Below, piece by piece: positions 34,837-42,862 of a stretch of 64,000 bases of DNA (position 1 is its first letter; each line of letters opens with the position of its first letter). This DNA comes from Anaerotignum sp. MB30-C6. GTDB taxonomy: Bacteria > Bacillota > Clostridia > Lachnospirales > Anaerotignaceae. Location: NCBI RefSeq assembly GCF_030908465.1, contig NZ_CP133078.1, positions 806,001-870,000 on the forward strand, read 5' to 3'. Below the pieces are notes generated by a model. That model saw nothing but the letters and a program-made list of their open reading frames with translations. It ran no database searches and was not told where the DNA came from. The position numbers were made by a program, and so were the translations under genes.

Positions 34837-35130
34837 TTATTTAAATTTATCGGTTTTTTCTGCAATGGTCAAAACGCCATTGGGGTTGTGGAAAATTTTC
34901 ACATATGCCTTCGTTGATGGTGCCCCTTGTTCAATGGGGATTTCCTGACAACGCTTAATAATATCCATTAAAGTTTCGAAATCTCCCTCTACGCTAGTTT
35001 CAAAAGGCCCAACCATAAAGTGACATCCTGTTGAAGCAATATATTCGATGACATTATCTACAATAGCACAAACTTTATCCATCTCTGTTATGTCGGGCAA
35101 AACTTGTATTGCAATGCTTGTTGTATACAC
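34837..35130 (-). CDS. MTH1187/YqgV (DUF77) thiamine-binding-type protein
   Basis: 97 residues from a GTG start; AAAGGAG lies eight bases upstream. The sequence TTSIAIQVLPDITEMD, then CHFMVGPFETSVEGDFETLM and APSTKAYVKI, matches the DUF77/MTH1187 family of ferredoxin-like tetramers, of which YkoF-type relatives bind thiamine or its pyrimidine part. It forms an operon with the HAD phosphatase. The alternative upstream frame has no RBS and runs into AT-rich sequence. Confidence 0.8.
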   Translation of the reverse strand: MYTTSIAIQVLPDITEMDKVCAIVDNVIEYIASTGCHFMVGPFETSVEGDFETLMDIIKRCQEIPIEQGAPSTKAYVKIFHNPNGVLTIAEKTDKFK

Positions 35131-35234
35131 TCTTATCACTCCTTTTTGAGAAGTGTACCATTTTCTACGAAAAAACTCAAGAAACGGCCAATACTTTTTC
35201 ATATTGGACAATATTAATTTGCACTGGTATTTGT

Positions 35235-35240
35235 TATAAT
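35235..35240 (+). promoter_or_regulatory. Extended -10 promoter element before fumC
   Basis: TGTTATAAT, a consensus TATAAT with an upstream TGn, about 50 bases before the start. The -35 is weak, as extended -10 promoters allow. Confidence 0.5.
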
Positions 35241-35290
35241 TTAAGATAGGAAAATAATATGTAAATTTATGATAGAGGAGGACACTGGGC

Positions 35291-36655
35291 ATGGAATATC
35301 GTATGGAAAGAGACTCTATGGGTGAAGTAAGAGTTCCCGTGGGGGTTTATTGGGGCGCTCAAACCCAAAGAAGCTTCGAAAACTTTAAAATCAGTACTGA
35401 GAAAATTCCTTTAGAAATCATTTATGCCTTTGCAATTTTAAAAAAGGCAGTGGCCCAAGCTAACTTACGATTAGGCAAGTTACATGAAAGAAAATGTGCT
35501 TTAATTGGAGAAGTTTGTGATGAAATCCTTGCTGGAAAGTTGGATGATCAGTTTCCTTTGGCCGTATGGCAAACAGGTAGCGGCACCCAGTCTAACATGA
35601 ACGTAAACGAGGTCATTGCCAACCGTGGGAATGAAATTGCGGGAGAGCCAGTATTGCATCCCAATGACCACGTGAACATGTCTCAGAGTTCAAACGATAC
35701 ATTTCCAACAGCGATGCACATTGCAGCCACTTTGGAGACAAAAAAACAGCTTCTTCCTGCGTTACAGCGGATGATTGATGAATTGATGCGTTTGGAAGAA
35801 GAAAACAAAGGCATTATTAAAACGGGAAGAACCCACTTACAGGATGCTACCCCAATTACGTTTTCACAGGAAATCAGCGGTTGGCGCAATATGCTGGAGA
35901 AAGCTAAAGCTATGATTGAAATTAGCCTTACAGGCTTGCAAGAGTTGGCACTAGGAGGGACGGCCGTTGGTACAGGGTTAAATGCACCCAAGGGGTTTGC
36001 AGAGGCGGCGGCAGAGGAAGTTTCTAAACTAACGGGTGAGCGTTTTATTACCGCAGAAAATAAGTTTCATGCATTGACTGCAAAGGATGAGTTGGTTTTT
36101 GCCCATGGGGCATTAAAAGCATTGGCGGCAAATATAATGAAAATTGCCAACGATGTTCGTTGGCTTGCCAGTGGCCCTCGTTGCGGTTTGGGGGAAATTT
36201 TCATTCCAGAGAATGAGCCGGGAAGCTCTATTATGCCCGGGAAAGTAAACCCTACCCAGTGCGAGGCGATGACCATGGCGGCGGTGCAGGTTATGGCAAA
36301 TGATACAGCCATAGGGATTTGTGCATCCCAAGGGAACTTTGAGCTAAATGTTTATATGCCCGTATGTATTTATAACTTTTTGCAATCCGTACGACTTTTG
36401 GCTGATGGGCTGGATTCTTTCCGTATTCACTGTGTTTCTGGAATTCAAGCGAATAAAGAAAAAATGGATGAGAACCTACACCGCTCCCTTATGTTGGTTA
36501 CTTGTTTGAACCCTCATATTGGCTATGAAAATGCTGCGAAAACAGCAAAGAAGGCGTATCATGATAATATTTCCTTGAAAGAAGCTTGCGTTGCGTTAGA
36601 GTTCTTGACGGAAGAAGAATTCGATGAGGTATTTCGCCCTGAAAATATGGTCTGA
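35291..36655 (+). CDS. fumC: Class II fumarate hydratase
   Basis: 454 residues. Signatures of the fumarase/aspartase superfamily: GSGTQSNMNVNEV, SSNDTFPTAMHIA, TGRTHLQDATPITF and the loop GSSIMPGKVNPTQ with the catalytic Ser. It interconverts fumarate and L-malate and, unlike class I fumarases, has no Fe-S cluster. RBS GAGGAGGACA. It is followed by malic enzyme 77 bases downstream, so the two probably form an operon for fumarate to malate to pyruvate. An aspartase is less likely given the strong FumC-type pattern. Confidence 0.92.
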   Translation: MEYRMERDSMGEVRVPVGVYWGAQTQRSFENFKISTEKIPLEIIYAFAILKKAVAQANLRLGKLHERKCALIGEVCDEILAGKLDDQFPLAVWQTGSGTQSNMNVNEVIANRGNEIAGEPVLHPNDHVNMSQSSNDTFPTAMHIAATLETKKQLLPALQRMIDELMRLEEENKGIIKTGRTHLQDATPITFSQEISGWRNMLEKAKAMIEISLTGLQELALGGTAVGTGLNAPKGFAEAAAEEVSKLTGERFITAENKFHALTAKDELVFAHGALKALAANIMKIANDVRWLASGPRCGLGEIFIPENEPGSSIMPGKVNPTQCEAMTMAAVQVMANDTAIGICASQGNFELNVYMPVCIYNFLQSVRLLADGLDSFRIHCVSGIQANKEKMDENLHRSLMLVTCLNPHIGYENAAKTAKKAYHDNISLKEACVALEFLTEEEFDEVFRPENMV

Positions 36656-36732
36656 AATCAATTAAAAGGTTGAAAGAGAATTATTTTGAAATCACATTCC
36701 ATGCAATACATTTCAAATAGGAGGCAACATCC

Positions 36733-37908
36733 ATGAGTATTGAAGAAAAGGCATTAAAACTGCATTATGAAATGCAAGGGAAAATTGAGGTAGTTTCAAG
36801 AAAAGAAGTTGCAACGAGGGAGGATCTTTCTTTACTTTATACCCCGGGGGTTGCGGAGCCTTGTCGTGTGATTGAAAAGAACTATGAGGAGTCTTTTCGA
36901 TTAACCCGTCGCTCGAATCTGGTTGCTGTTGTGACCGATGGGACTGCGGTTTTAGGCTTAGGAGACATTGGCCCTGCGGCGGGTATGCCCGTTATGGAGG
37001 GCAAGTGTGTATTATTTAAGGAATTCGGTGGTGTGGATGCTTTTCCTATTTGCATTGATTCCAAAGATGTGGACACTATCGTTAATACAATTTATCTGAT
37101 TTCCAAAAGCTTTGGTGGTATCAATTTGGAAGATATTTCGGCACCCCGTTGCTTCGAAATTGAACAGAAGTTAAAAGAGCTTTGCGATATTCCTGTGTTT
37201 CATGACGATCAACACGGAACAGCAATTGTGGTTGCAGCCGCCATGATTAACGCTATGAAAGTAGTAGGAAAGAAAATGGGAGAAATGAAAATTGTGATCA
37301 ATGGTGCCGGTGCGGCGGGTGTTGCCATTGGAAAGCTTCTAATTTCCATGGGTTTTGGTAACATAGTGATGTGCGACATTAACGGTATTATCTGTGAAGG
37401 GGATGTGGGCTTAAATGCAGGTCAGGAAGAAATTTCACATATCAGCAACATGAATAAAGAAAAAGGAACTTTGTCGGATGCTATGTGTGGAGCTGACGCT
37501 TTTGTAGGAGTTTCCCGACCCAACATGGTAACAAAAGAAATGGTTGCTTCCATGAGCCAGGGGATTGTTTTTGCCATGGCGAACCCAGTACCTGAAATTA
37601 TGCCCGAGGAGGCTTTGGCGGCGGGAGCGGCAGTGGTTGGAACAGGGCGTTCTGACTTTCCTAACCAAATTAATAATGTATTGATTTTCCCAGGGATTTT
37701 CAAGGGGGCATTAGCCGTACGGGCAAAGGAAATCACAGAGGGGATGAAGCAAAGAGCGGCCTATGCCATTGCGGCCATGATTCCAGATGACCGATTGAAT
37801 CAGGAGAATATTATTCCATCTGCATTAGACAAGTCTGTTGCCGATGCGGTAGCGAAAGCGGTGGCCGATGTTGCGGTAGAAGAGGGGATTGCACGCATCA
37901 AGCCATAA
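36733..37908 (+). CDS. NAD(P)-dependent malic enzyme
   Basis: 391 residues. LYTPGVAEPC near the N-terminus, TDGTAVLGLGDIGPAAG, the metal site in VFHDDQHGTAIV and the Rossmann loop INGAGAAGVAIG identify the short bacterial malic enzyme (MaeB-N type without the phosphotransacetylase tail). It decarboxylates malate to pyruvate with NAD(P)H formation. RBS TAGGAGGCAAC. Downstream of fumC, together giving a route from fumarate or aspartate to pyruvate and reducing power. Confidence 0.93.
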   Translation: MSIEEKALKLHYEMQGKIEVVSRKEVATREDLSLLYTPGVAEPCRVIEKNYEESFRLTRRSNLVAVVTDGTAVLGLGDIGPAAGMPVMEGKCVLFKEFGGVDAFPICIDSKDVDTIVNTIYLISKSFGGINLEDISAPRCFEIEQKLKELCDIPVFHDDQHGTAIVVAAAMINAMKVVGKKMGEMKIVINGAGAAGVAIGKLLISMGFGNIVMCDINGIICEGDVGLNAGQEEISHISNMNKEKGTLSDAMCGADAFVGVSRPNMVTKEMVASMSQGIVFAMANPVPEIMPEEALAAGAAVVGTGRSDFPNQINNVLIFPGIFKGALAVRAKEITEGMKQRAAYAIAAMIPDDRLNQENIIPSALDKSVADAVAKAVADVAVEEGIARIKP

Positions 37909-37941
37909 TTCAGGCATTTTATAGTATTGGAAGAGGGAAGA

Positions 37942-38317
37942 ATGAGTGGACTTTTCAAATGGGGGACACAGTATTTAGTGAGTTTGATTTTATTTTTCAT
38001 GATTGGCGCCTTGTTTTTTGTAGAGGGATTCTAAAAAGGCTCTTATAAAATCTGCCCACATATTACTGGCCTACCATGTGGTTATTTTTGCGTTAGGAGA
38101 AGTACTTGAAAAGTCAGGTATGTATGTTGTATATATAATTTTCTGTTTCTATATCTATCTCCCTTTTGAAATTTTCAGCTTTCTAGTGCCCCTTATGGTA
38201 AGGGCTTGGGGCAGTGCAGGTTCCATGATGTTTTTTGTTTTACCTACTTTTTTTGTTCCGTATTTGTTTGTATTGTTTGGGAAAAAGGAAGAATTTGCAG
38301 AAAGATTCGGTCATTAG
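37942..38317 (+). pseudogene. Small membrane protein gene with an apparent frameshift
   Basis: ATG at 37942 opens a 30-codon frame (start MSGLFKWGTQYLV, one helix) that stops at 38032. A second frame, open from the in-frame TAG just before and shifted by one base at about 38029-38036 (near CTAAAAAGG), reads KKALIKSAHILLAYHVV and continues through three more helices to FGKKEEFAERFGH at 38317. Joined, they give about 125 residues with four membrane helices and one start with an RBS-like GAAGAGGGAAG. Best read as one gene broken by a frameshift or a sequencing error; a GTG at 38078 without an RBS is a poor separate start. Family not recognised. Confidence 0.5.
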
Positions 38318-38327
38318 ACAATTGTTA

Positions 38328-38372
38328 AAATAGGTCTGGCTTTGTTTTTTCATAGCTAGACCTATTTTTTAT
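38328..38372. terminator. Bidirectional terminator
   Basis: AAATAGGTCTGGC pairs with GCTAGACCTATTT (one mismatch) across a T-rich loop; T-run on the plus side, A-run on the other. It lies between convergent genes. Confidence 0.75.
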
Positions 38373-38719
38373 TCCGATTTAGGTTCAAATACTCCGTTTT
38401 TCCAAAATCCCACAAGGTATTCATTTTGTGAGCCTTTGGGTTTGTGATACACCGCACCTGAGTATGGAAAATGTTTTCCTAGATATTTGTATGTATTTCT
38501 TGAAATATACTCAAAAATATAAAATTGATCCATCCCTTGACTTTGTTGCTTTCCTTGATTTGTAATATTGTAGCAGTATCCACTTGGGATAATGCTTGAC
38601 CGATTGGTGTTATGCCGAAGGTGAACGGCTTCGATAATTTCTCTTCTAGATAAAAGTGTTCCAATCTTACAATCTGCAAAAGTTTCTTCTACTTGCTCCA
38701 AAATCGTTTTTCGTAACAT
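38369..38719 (-). CDS. Conserved-looking 116-residue protein with an IPSGYCYN motif
   Basis: 116 residues. The central segment NRSSIIPSGYCYNITNQGK, followed by FEYISRNTYKYLGKHFPYSG, resembles a small domain seen beside or within nuclease and restriction proteins (PSDYCYN-type motif), but I cannot name it with certainty. N-terminal helices (EQVEETFADCKIGTLLSRRE) look like a winged-helix or DNA-contact element. RBS TAGGAGGATA. Isolated, monocistronic. A nucleic-acid-related role is an inference. Confidence 0.6.
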   Translation of the reverse strand: MLRKTILEQVEETFADCKIGTLLSRREIIEAVHLRHNTNRSSIIPSGYCYNITNQGKQQSQGMDQFYIFEYISRNTYKYLGKHFPYSGAVYHKPKGSQNEYLVGFWKNGVFEPKSE

Positions 38720-38792
38720 ATTATCCTCCTAGCAAATCATTTGGAATTTTTTATATTTAATAGAAAAATCATAATCAATACTAAAATTTTGT

Positions 38793-39239
38793 TTAAGTAA
38801 TTTTCTTTATGGCTTTTTCGAACACGATGAGAAAGGCAACATCATCCTCTTTTGTACGTTTGCGTATATGCCCGCTACGCCCCTTTTTTTGTCGTCTCAT
38901 TTCCCGGGAAAGATGGCGTTCAAAAAGCATGCGATCAATATTTTCGGCAGTATAGAAAAAGCCATTAGGATGAATCACTTTGGCTTTTTTTGCAAGAATC
39001 AACGTGGCTAAGCCGTAATCTGCGGTGATGCAAATATCTCCTTGTTCTGTACGATTGGCAATGGCTAAGTCCGCACTGTCAGCTCCTCGGTCAACGGTTA
39101 TAACATGAACATGTTCTTCAGGATAAAATAAAATATGGGAATCATCCGTAACCATATAAACTTCAGTAGTATATTTTTTTGCTGTTTCTACAATGATGTC
39201 TTTTACAGGACAAGCATCTGCGTCAACGAGAATTTTCAT
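38793..39239 (-). CDS. YaiI/YqxD family (DUF188) protein, PIN-like
   Basis: 148 residues beginning MKILVDADACPVKDII, with DRGADSADLAIAN and DICITADYGLATL; this is the DUF188 signature of a PIN-domain-like nuclease fold with conserved acidic residues. Biological role unknown. RBS AAAGGAGAT. It overlaps the 3' end of the K+ channel gene by 17 bases and is therefore in the same transcript, downstream of it. Confidence 0.9.
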   Translation of the reverse strand: MKILVDADACPVKDIIVETAKKYTTEVYMVTDDSHILFYPEEHVHVITVDRGADSADLAIANRTEQGDICITADYGLATLILAKKAKVIHPNGFFYTAENIDRMLFERHLSREMRRQKKGRSGHIRKRTKEDDVAFLIVFEKAIKKIT

Positions 39240-39978
39240 TTTTATCTCCTTTCGGAATTTTCATTTTTCTATCTTCCTCTATCATTTGTCTGGCATAAGA
39301 AAGTACTTTTTCTTGTTGAATGGTGGACAGGCTATCTATGATACTATGAATTTCAAGGTGATGAGAATGGGCTTTTTGTGCAAAGTAATTGGTTAAAGTG
39401 CTGGTTAAGGTACTGATAAAGCCTATGCCGAATATCATCAAAAGGATGGCAATGACTCTGCCTACAGAAGTAACAGGGGAGATATCTCCGTAACCTACCG
39501 TTGTAATGGTTACGATAGTCCACCAAAGGGCATCGAACAGGGATTTTTGTTCTGTAATGGCGATACCAAGGGTACCTATAATAATAAAACCAAAGGAACA
39601 ATAGACCAAGTAAATAAAGCCGTTGGTTTTAAAAAATGGCCGGAGCCCTCTACCTACTTTCGTAAGCATGGCGGCAATTCGTGTTACTTCCATAATTCTA
39701 ACCACTCGAATGAAGCGTACTCCTTTAAACAATGTGTGAAAAGGCAGTGCTGCAATGAGGTCGATAATGTGAGTGCGGATAAAATATAATTTATTATCGG
39801 CTGCATAAAGGCGGGCGGCATAATCAAAAATAAAAAAATATATAATCATATAATCAATAATGATAATAGCCTTTGAGTCAATAGGGACAAATAAAGCGCA
39901 CATTGCCAAAACCGCTAGCAGTATCATAAATCCTTCGTATTTAACGGAGGAAGTGTATTTCTTGATGATCTCTTTCAT
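39223..39978 (-). CDS. Voltage-gated-type potassium channel
   Basis: 251 residues. Six membrane segments; an S4-like arginine helix (GVRFIRVVRIMEVTRI), a pore helix and the selectivity filter TTVGYGDISP at about residue 180. No C-terminal RCK/TrkA_N domain, only a short charged helix. It resembles KvAP/KchX-type bacterial channels. RBS GGAAAGGAGC. Cotranscribed with the DUF188 gene. Confidence 0.9.
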   Translation of the reverse strand: MKEIIKKYTSSVKYEGFMILLAVLAMCALFVPIDSKAIIIIDYMIIYFFIFDYAARLYAADNKLYFIRTHIIDLIAALPFHTLFKGVRFIRVVRIMEVTRIAAMLTKVGRGLRPFFKTNGFIYLVYCSFGFIIIGTLGIAITEQKSLFDALWWTIVTITTVGYGDISPVTSVGRVIAILLMIFGIGFISTLTSTLTNYFAQKAHSHHLEIHSIIDSLSTIQQEKVLSYARQMIEEDRKMKIPKGDKNENSR

Positions 39979-40106
39979 AGGAGCTCCTTTCCAAAAGACA
40001 GTTTTTATAGAAGTAGTATTCCATAAAAAAAGAAAGGCAGACCTAGAAAGGTATAATAATAAAAGAGTTTCTTCAAAAAATGATGGGAAATGAATGGATT
40101 TAGAAA

Positions 40107-40138
40107 AACGCTCTGCTTATTTTTTAAAGCAGAGCGTT
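40107..40138 (-). terminator. Terminator of the LUD-domain gene
   Basis: Perfect 12-bp stem AACGCTCTGCTT/AAGCAGAGCGTT, five T on the minus strand. Confidence 0.85.
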
Positions 40139-40196
40139 AAGTTTTATAGTCTGGTCTAGCTCGAGTTGCCTTATGGACATGTAGCTTTATAGATAA

Positions 40197-40835
40197 TTAA
40201 TAACCCAATTCCTCGCCAACCAAAATCACTTTAATTCTTTTTTCTGGTCTACTTGTTCTTGTAATTACAACCTGGCTACAGATGCAATCAGGAGAAGTGC
40301 AGTTATGGCAGGAGCCTGTTGATACACAAGGTGTTTTTCCCATAAAGCGGAATGCATTAATAGGAGCCGCAACGTTTCTGGCACGAGCGACGGCACAGTC
40401 AAGGTCTGGCGCCACTTTGTTGATACCACAAATTACGATTACATTTTTGGGACCAAAACACAAGGCTGCAACACGGTTGCCAGTACCATCAATATTCACT
40501 AGAATGCCATCTTTTGAGATTGCATTGGTGCTGGTAATAAAATAATCGGTAAGGAGTGCTTGGCGATGCAAGTCTCCCATTTCTTCTGGAGATTTTGCCA
40601 AATCTCTATCGATTACTTCAAAGTTCCCATCATGGAAGGCCTTTGTAAGACCCATATCACGTATGGACATGGAACCGCCCCAAGACACAGAGCTTTTTTC
40701 GGGAACTAATGAAAGGGCTTTTTCTATAGCCTCTTTTGCGGTAGGACAGTAGTAAGCTTCGAAATGTCTGGTTTCTAATTTAGCAACTAAAGCCTTACCT
40801 AAAGTTTCGTTTCTTTTTTCAACTGGTGTACTCAT
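40197..40835 (-). CDS. LUD-domain protein (LutC/YkgG-like)
   Basis: 212 residues. SLVPEKSSVSWGGSMSIRDMG, then FITSTNAISKDGILVNIDGTGNRVAAL and VARARNVAAPINA match the LUD (DUF162) fold of LutC. A C-terminal Cys cluster (CVSTGSCHNCTSPDCICSQ) could hold a metal or Fe-S site, as in the stand-alone clostridial form. Classical LutC works with LutA and LutB in lactate oxidation; neither is present here, so the substrate is unknown. RBS AAGGGAGAT. Monocistronic. Confidence 0.88.
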   Translation of the reverse strand: MSTPVEKRNETLGKALVAKLETRHFEAYYCPTAKEAIEKALSLVPEKSSVSWGGSMSIRDMGLTKAFHDGNFEVIDRDLAKSPEEMGDLHRQALLTDYFITSTNAISKDGILVNIDGTGNRVAALCFGPKNVIVICGINKVAPDLDCAVARARNVAAPINAFRFMGKTPCVSTGSCHNCTSPDCICSQVVITRTSRPEKRIKVILVGEELGY

Positions 40836-41044
40836 ACAGTATATCTCCCTTCATAGAACATATTCGGTACTTGTATTCTATCATAGATTTGGAAAAAACA
40901 AAGGGAAGAAGTGAAAATTCTTATATTTTTGGTGTTTAACATAAAAAGAGGTTACCAAGGTTTATTGTAGAAGGCCTCTTCTTATTGCAAAAGAAACAGG
41001 TTCGTATTATGATAAGAAGGAGAACCAAGAAATGAGGGATATAA

Positions 41045-41830
41045 GTGGCAAAAAAGCTTGAGAGCCATCAAAATAAAGTGTTTAAAAGAGTGAAAGGTTT
41101 CAGCCAGAAAAAGAACCGGGATAAAGAGGGGGTATTTGTAGCCGAGGGGCTAAGGTTTGTGTCTGAAATCCCCAACAACTGGGAAGTGGAGTTATTTGTA
41201 GTTTCGCAAGATTTTGCGGGGGAAAACGACCTTGGTCAATACGAGGATAGGGCTGACACCTATCTTTTAACCAATGAATTGTTCTCACTGCTTTCTGATA
41301 CAGAGAATCCGCAAGGTATTTTGGCCGTTTGTAAGAAACAAAAAGAATGCCAAGAAGCAATTTGGAAGAAGGATGCCCCATTTCTGGTACTGGCCGAGGA
41401 ATTAAACGACCCAGGAAATTTAGGGACGGTGATTCGTACGGCAGATGCCGCTGGTGCAGATGGTATTTTCCTTTCAAAGGGAAGTGTGGATGTTTATAAT
41501 CCTAAGGTTTTGAGAGCAACTATGGGTTCTATTTTTCACATACCTGTATACCAAAACATTTCTTTAGAAGAAATAGCCTGGAAAATGCAGGAGAACCAAA
41601 TTTCTTTGTATGCTGCCCATCTAAAAGGAGATTGTTATCCCTATGAGCTACCCTTGGAAAAAGGTTGCGGATTTTTAATTGGTAATGAAGCAAGGGGACT
41701 TTCAGACGAAGCAGCTGAGCTTTGTAATCGTTGGGCAAAGATTCCAATGCCAGGTAAGGCGGAATCTTTGAATGCTTCTATAGCCGCTGGAGTATTGATG
41801 TATGAGATAGTACGCCAAAGGTTGAAATAG
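41045..41830 (+). CDS. TrmH/SpoU-family RNA 2'-O-methyltransferase
   Basis: 261 residues from GTG. The three SPOUT motifs are present: ELNDPGNLGTVIRTADAAGA, FLIGNEARGLSDE and ESLNASIAAGVLMYE. The N-terminal ~100 residues form the substrate-binding domain (KVFKRVKGF...FVAEGLR), as in YsgA/RlmB-like 23S rRNA or tRNA ribose methylases. The target cannot be fixed from sequence. RBS GAGGGAT. Terminator shortly after. Confidence 0.9.
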   Translation: MAKKLESHQNKVFKRVKGFSQKKNRDKEGVFVAEGLRFVSEIPNNWEVELFVVSQDFAGENDLGQYEDRADTYLLTNELFSLLSDTENPQGILAVCKKQKECQEAIWKKDAPFLVLAEELNDPGNLGTVIRTADAAGADGIFLSKGSVDVYNPKVLRATMGSIFHIPVYQNISLEEIAWKMQENQISLYAAHLKGDCYPYELPLEKGCGFLIGNEARGLSDEAAELCNRWAKIPMPGKAESLNASIAAGVLMYEIVRQRLK

Positions 41831-41877
41831 AGGCTATTCCATTTATTTAGTATACAAAATAGTTGAAATGACAAGTA

Positions 41878-41912
41878 ATATAGCCTTGCCTATTGGCCAG
41901 GGCTATATTTTT
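41878..41912 (+). terminator. Terminator of the TrmH-family gene
   Basis: Imperfect stem TATAGCCTTGCC/GGCCAGGGCTATA followed by TTTTTC. Confidence 0.7.
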
Positions 41913-41951
41913 CCCTTTTGGTACTATTGAAAAATTAAGTAGGAGGACGTC

Positions 41952-42323
41952 ATGAAAAAAGAGAGTAAGCAAATTGTTGCTTTGCGAATGGGAGTATTTC
42001 TTTTAGGATTAGGTTTTTTATTCAAAAAGAGATTGCCCCGTATGCCCATTAAACAGTATACCAAAGCCTGCTTATATATGGCAGTCTTAGATGATGAAAT
42101 TTGTAGAGATGAATTGGAAGGGAATTTTATTGGAGGTAAAGAAATTGTTTTTCCGTCAAAGCCAGACTCTTTACAATGTCGTTATCACTTATTTTTAGGT
42201 ATGTATCGGAAATATACAAAGGCGCAGGTTTACCATGAAATAGATAAATTAGAAAAGCGTTTGGTAGACTCCAGAGAATTTTGCAACAAGGAAAAGGAAA
42301 ACTTAACGTTGGCTTTTCGATAA
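41952..42323 (+). CDS. 123-residue protein of unknown function
   Basis: 123 residues. A basic N-terminus, a hydrophobic segment (MGVFLLGLGFLF) that may be a membrane or amphipathic helix, then a helical soluble part with three Cys (ACLYMAVLDDEICRDELEG, LQCRYHLF, EFCNKEKEN). Strong RBS TAGGAGGACG supports it. No family recognised and the gene is alone; possibly membrane-associated. Confidence 0.6.
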   Translation: MKKESKQIVALRMGVFLLGLGFLFKKRLPRMPIKQYTKACLYMAVLDDEICRDELEGNFIGGKEIVFPSKPDSLQCRYHLFLGMYRKYTKAQVYHEIDKLEKRLVDSREFCNKEKENLTLAFR

Positions 42324-42862
42324 GAGGGTTCTTTAACGTACTTTAATAAGAATAAACTTGAAATAGCGTAAAAAATAAGTGATGAAAATTAAAAAAAATT
42401 AAATTTAGACTAGTCTTTTTGAACAATGCAAGACTGCATAAATGATAAAAAAAAGAAGTATTTTGTCGAAAGTGTTATGAATACGCATTTCTTATTCATA
42501 TTTTTAAAAAATTAGTCATAAAAAATGCGAAAAAAAGGAAATTTATAGAAATTGGTATTTAATAAAACCCTTGAGTTTCCTAGTTTTTTACTATTATAAT
42601 GTATCTATATTTATGCCGAGTGATATTTTGCAAAAGAAATTTTCAAGGTGCCTGTATGTGTTGCTTTTTAGGGATTAATTAATATAGTAGGAATACATAT
42701 TTGAATAAAGTCTCTATTTTTAAAATAAAATACGATTTTAAAATTTTCCTATTCCCGTTTTTTGCTAAAGTATAGGGTGATGAGATAATTAAACTTCTCG
42801 AGTATTATCCTATAATAATGTAAGCGGCTAGCAGGGACAGTGAGGCAGCATTGGAGGTTTAT
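42324..42862. other. AT-rich upstream region of the EAL-HDOD gene
   Basis: About 540 bases without a gene. Close to the start an inverted repeat TATAGGGTGATGAG (about 42770) and CTCGAGTATTATCCTATA (to about 42815) could form a leader hairpin, followed by AGCGGCTAGCAGGGACAGTG. I checked for a c-di-GMP riboswitch and found no match. The rest shows nothing distinct. Confidence 0.4.

Noticed and set aside
34866..35292. Longer 151-codon version of the thiamine-binding-type protein
   Set aside because: The added N-terminus has no RBS and would overlap the fumC promoter; the GTG at 35130 has AAAGGAG and gives family length.
42324..42862. c-di-GMP riboswitch before the EAL-HDOD gene
   Set aside because: The conserved GEMM core (GGCAAACC and GACGCAAAGCC elements) is not present.
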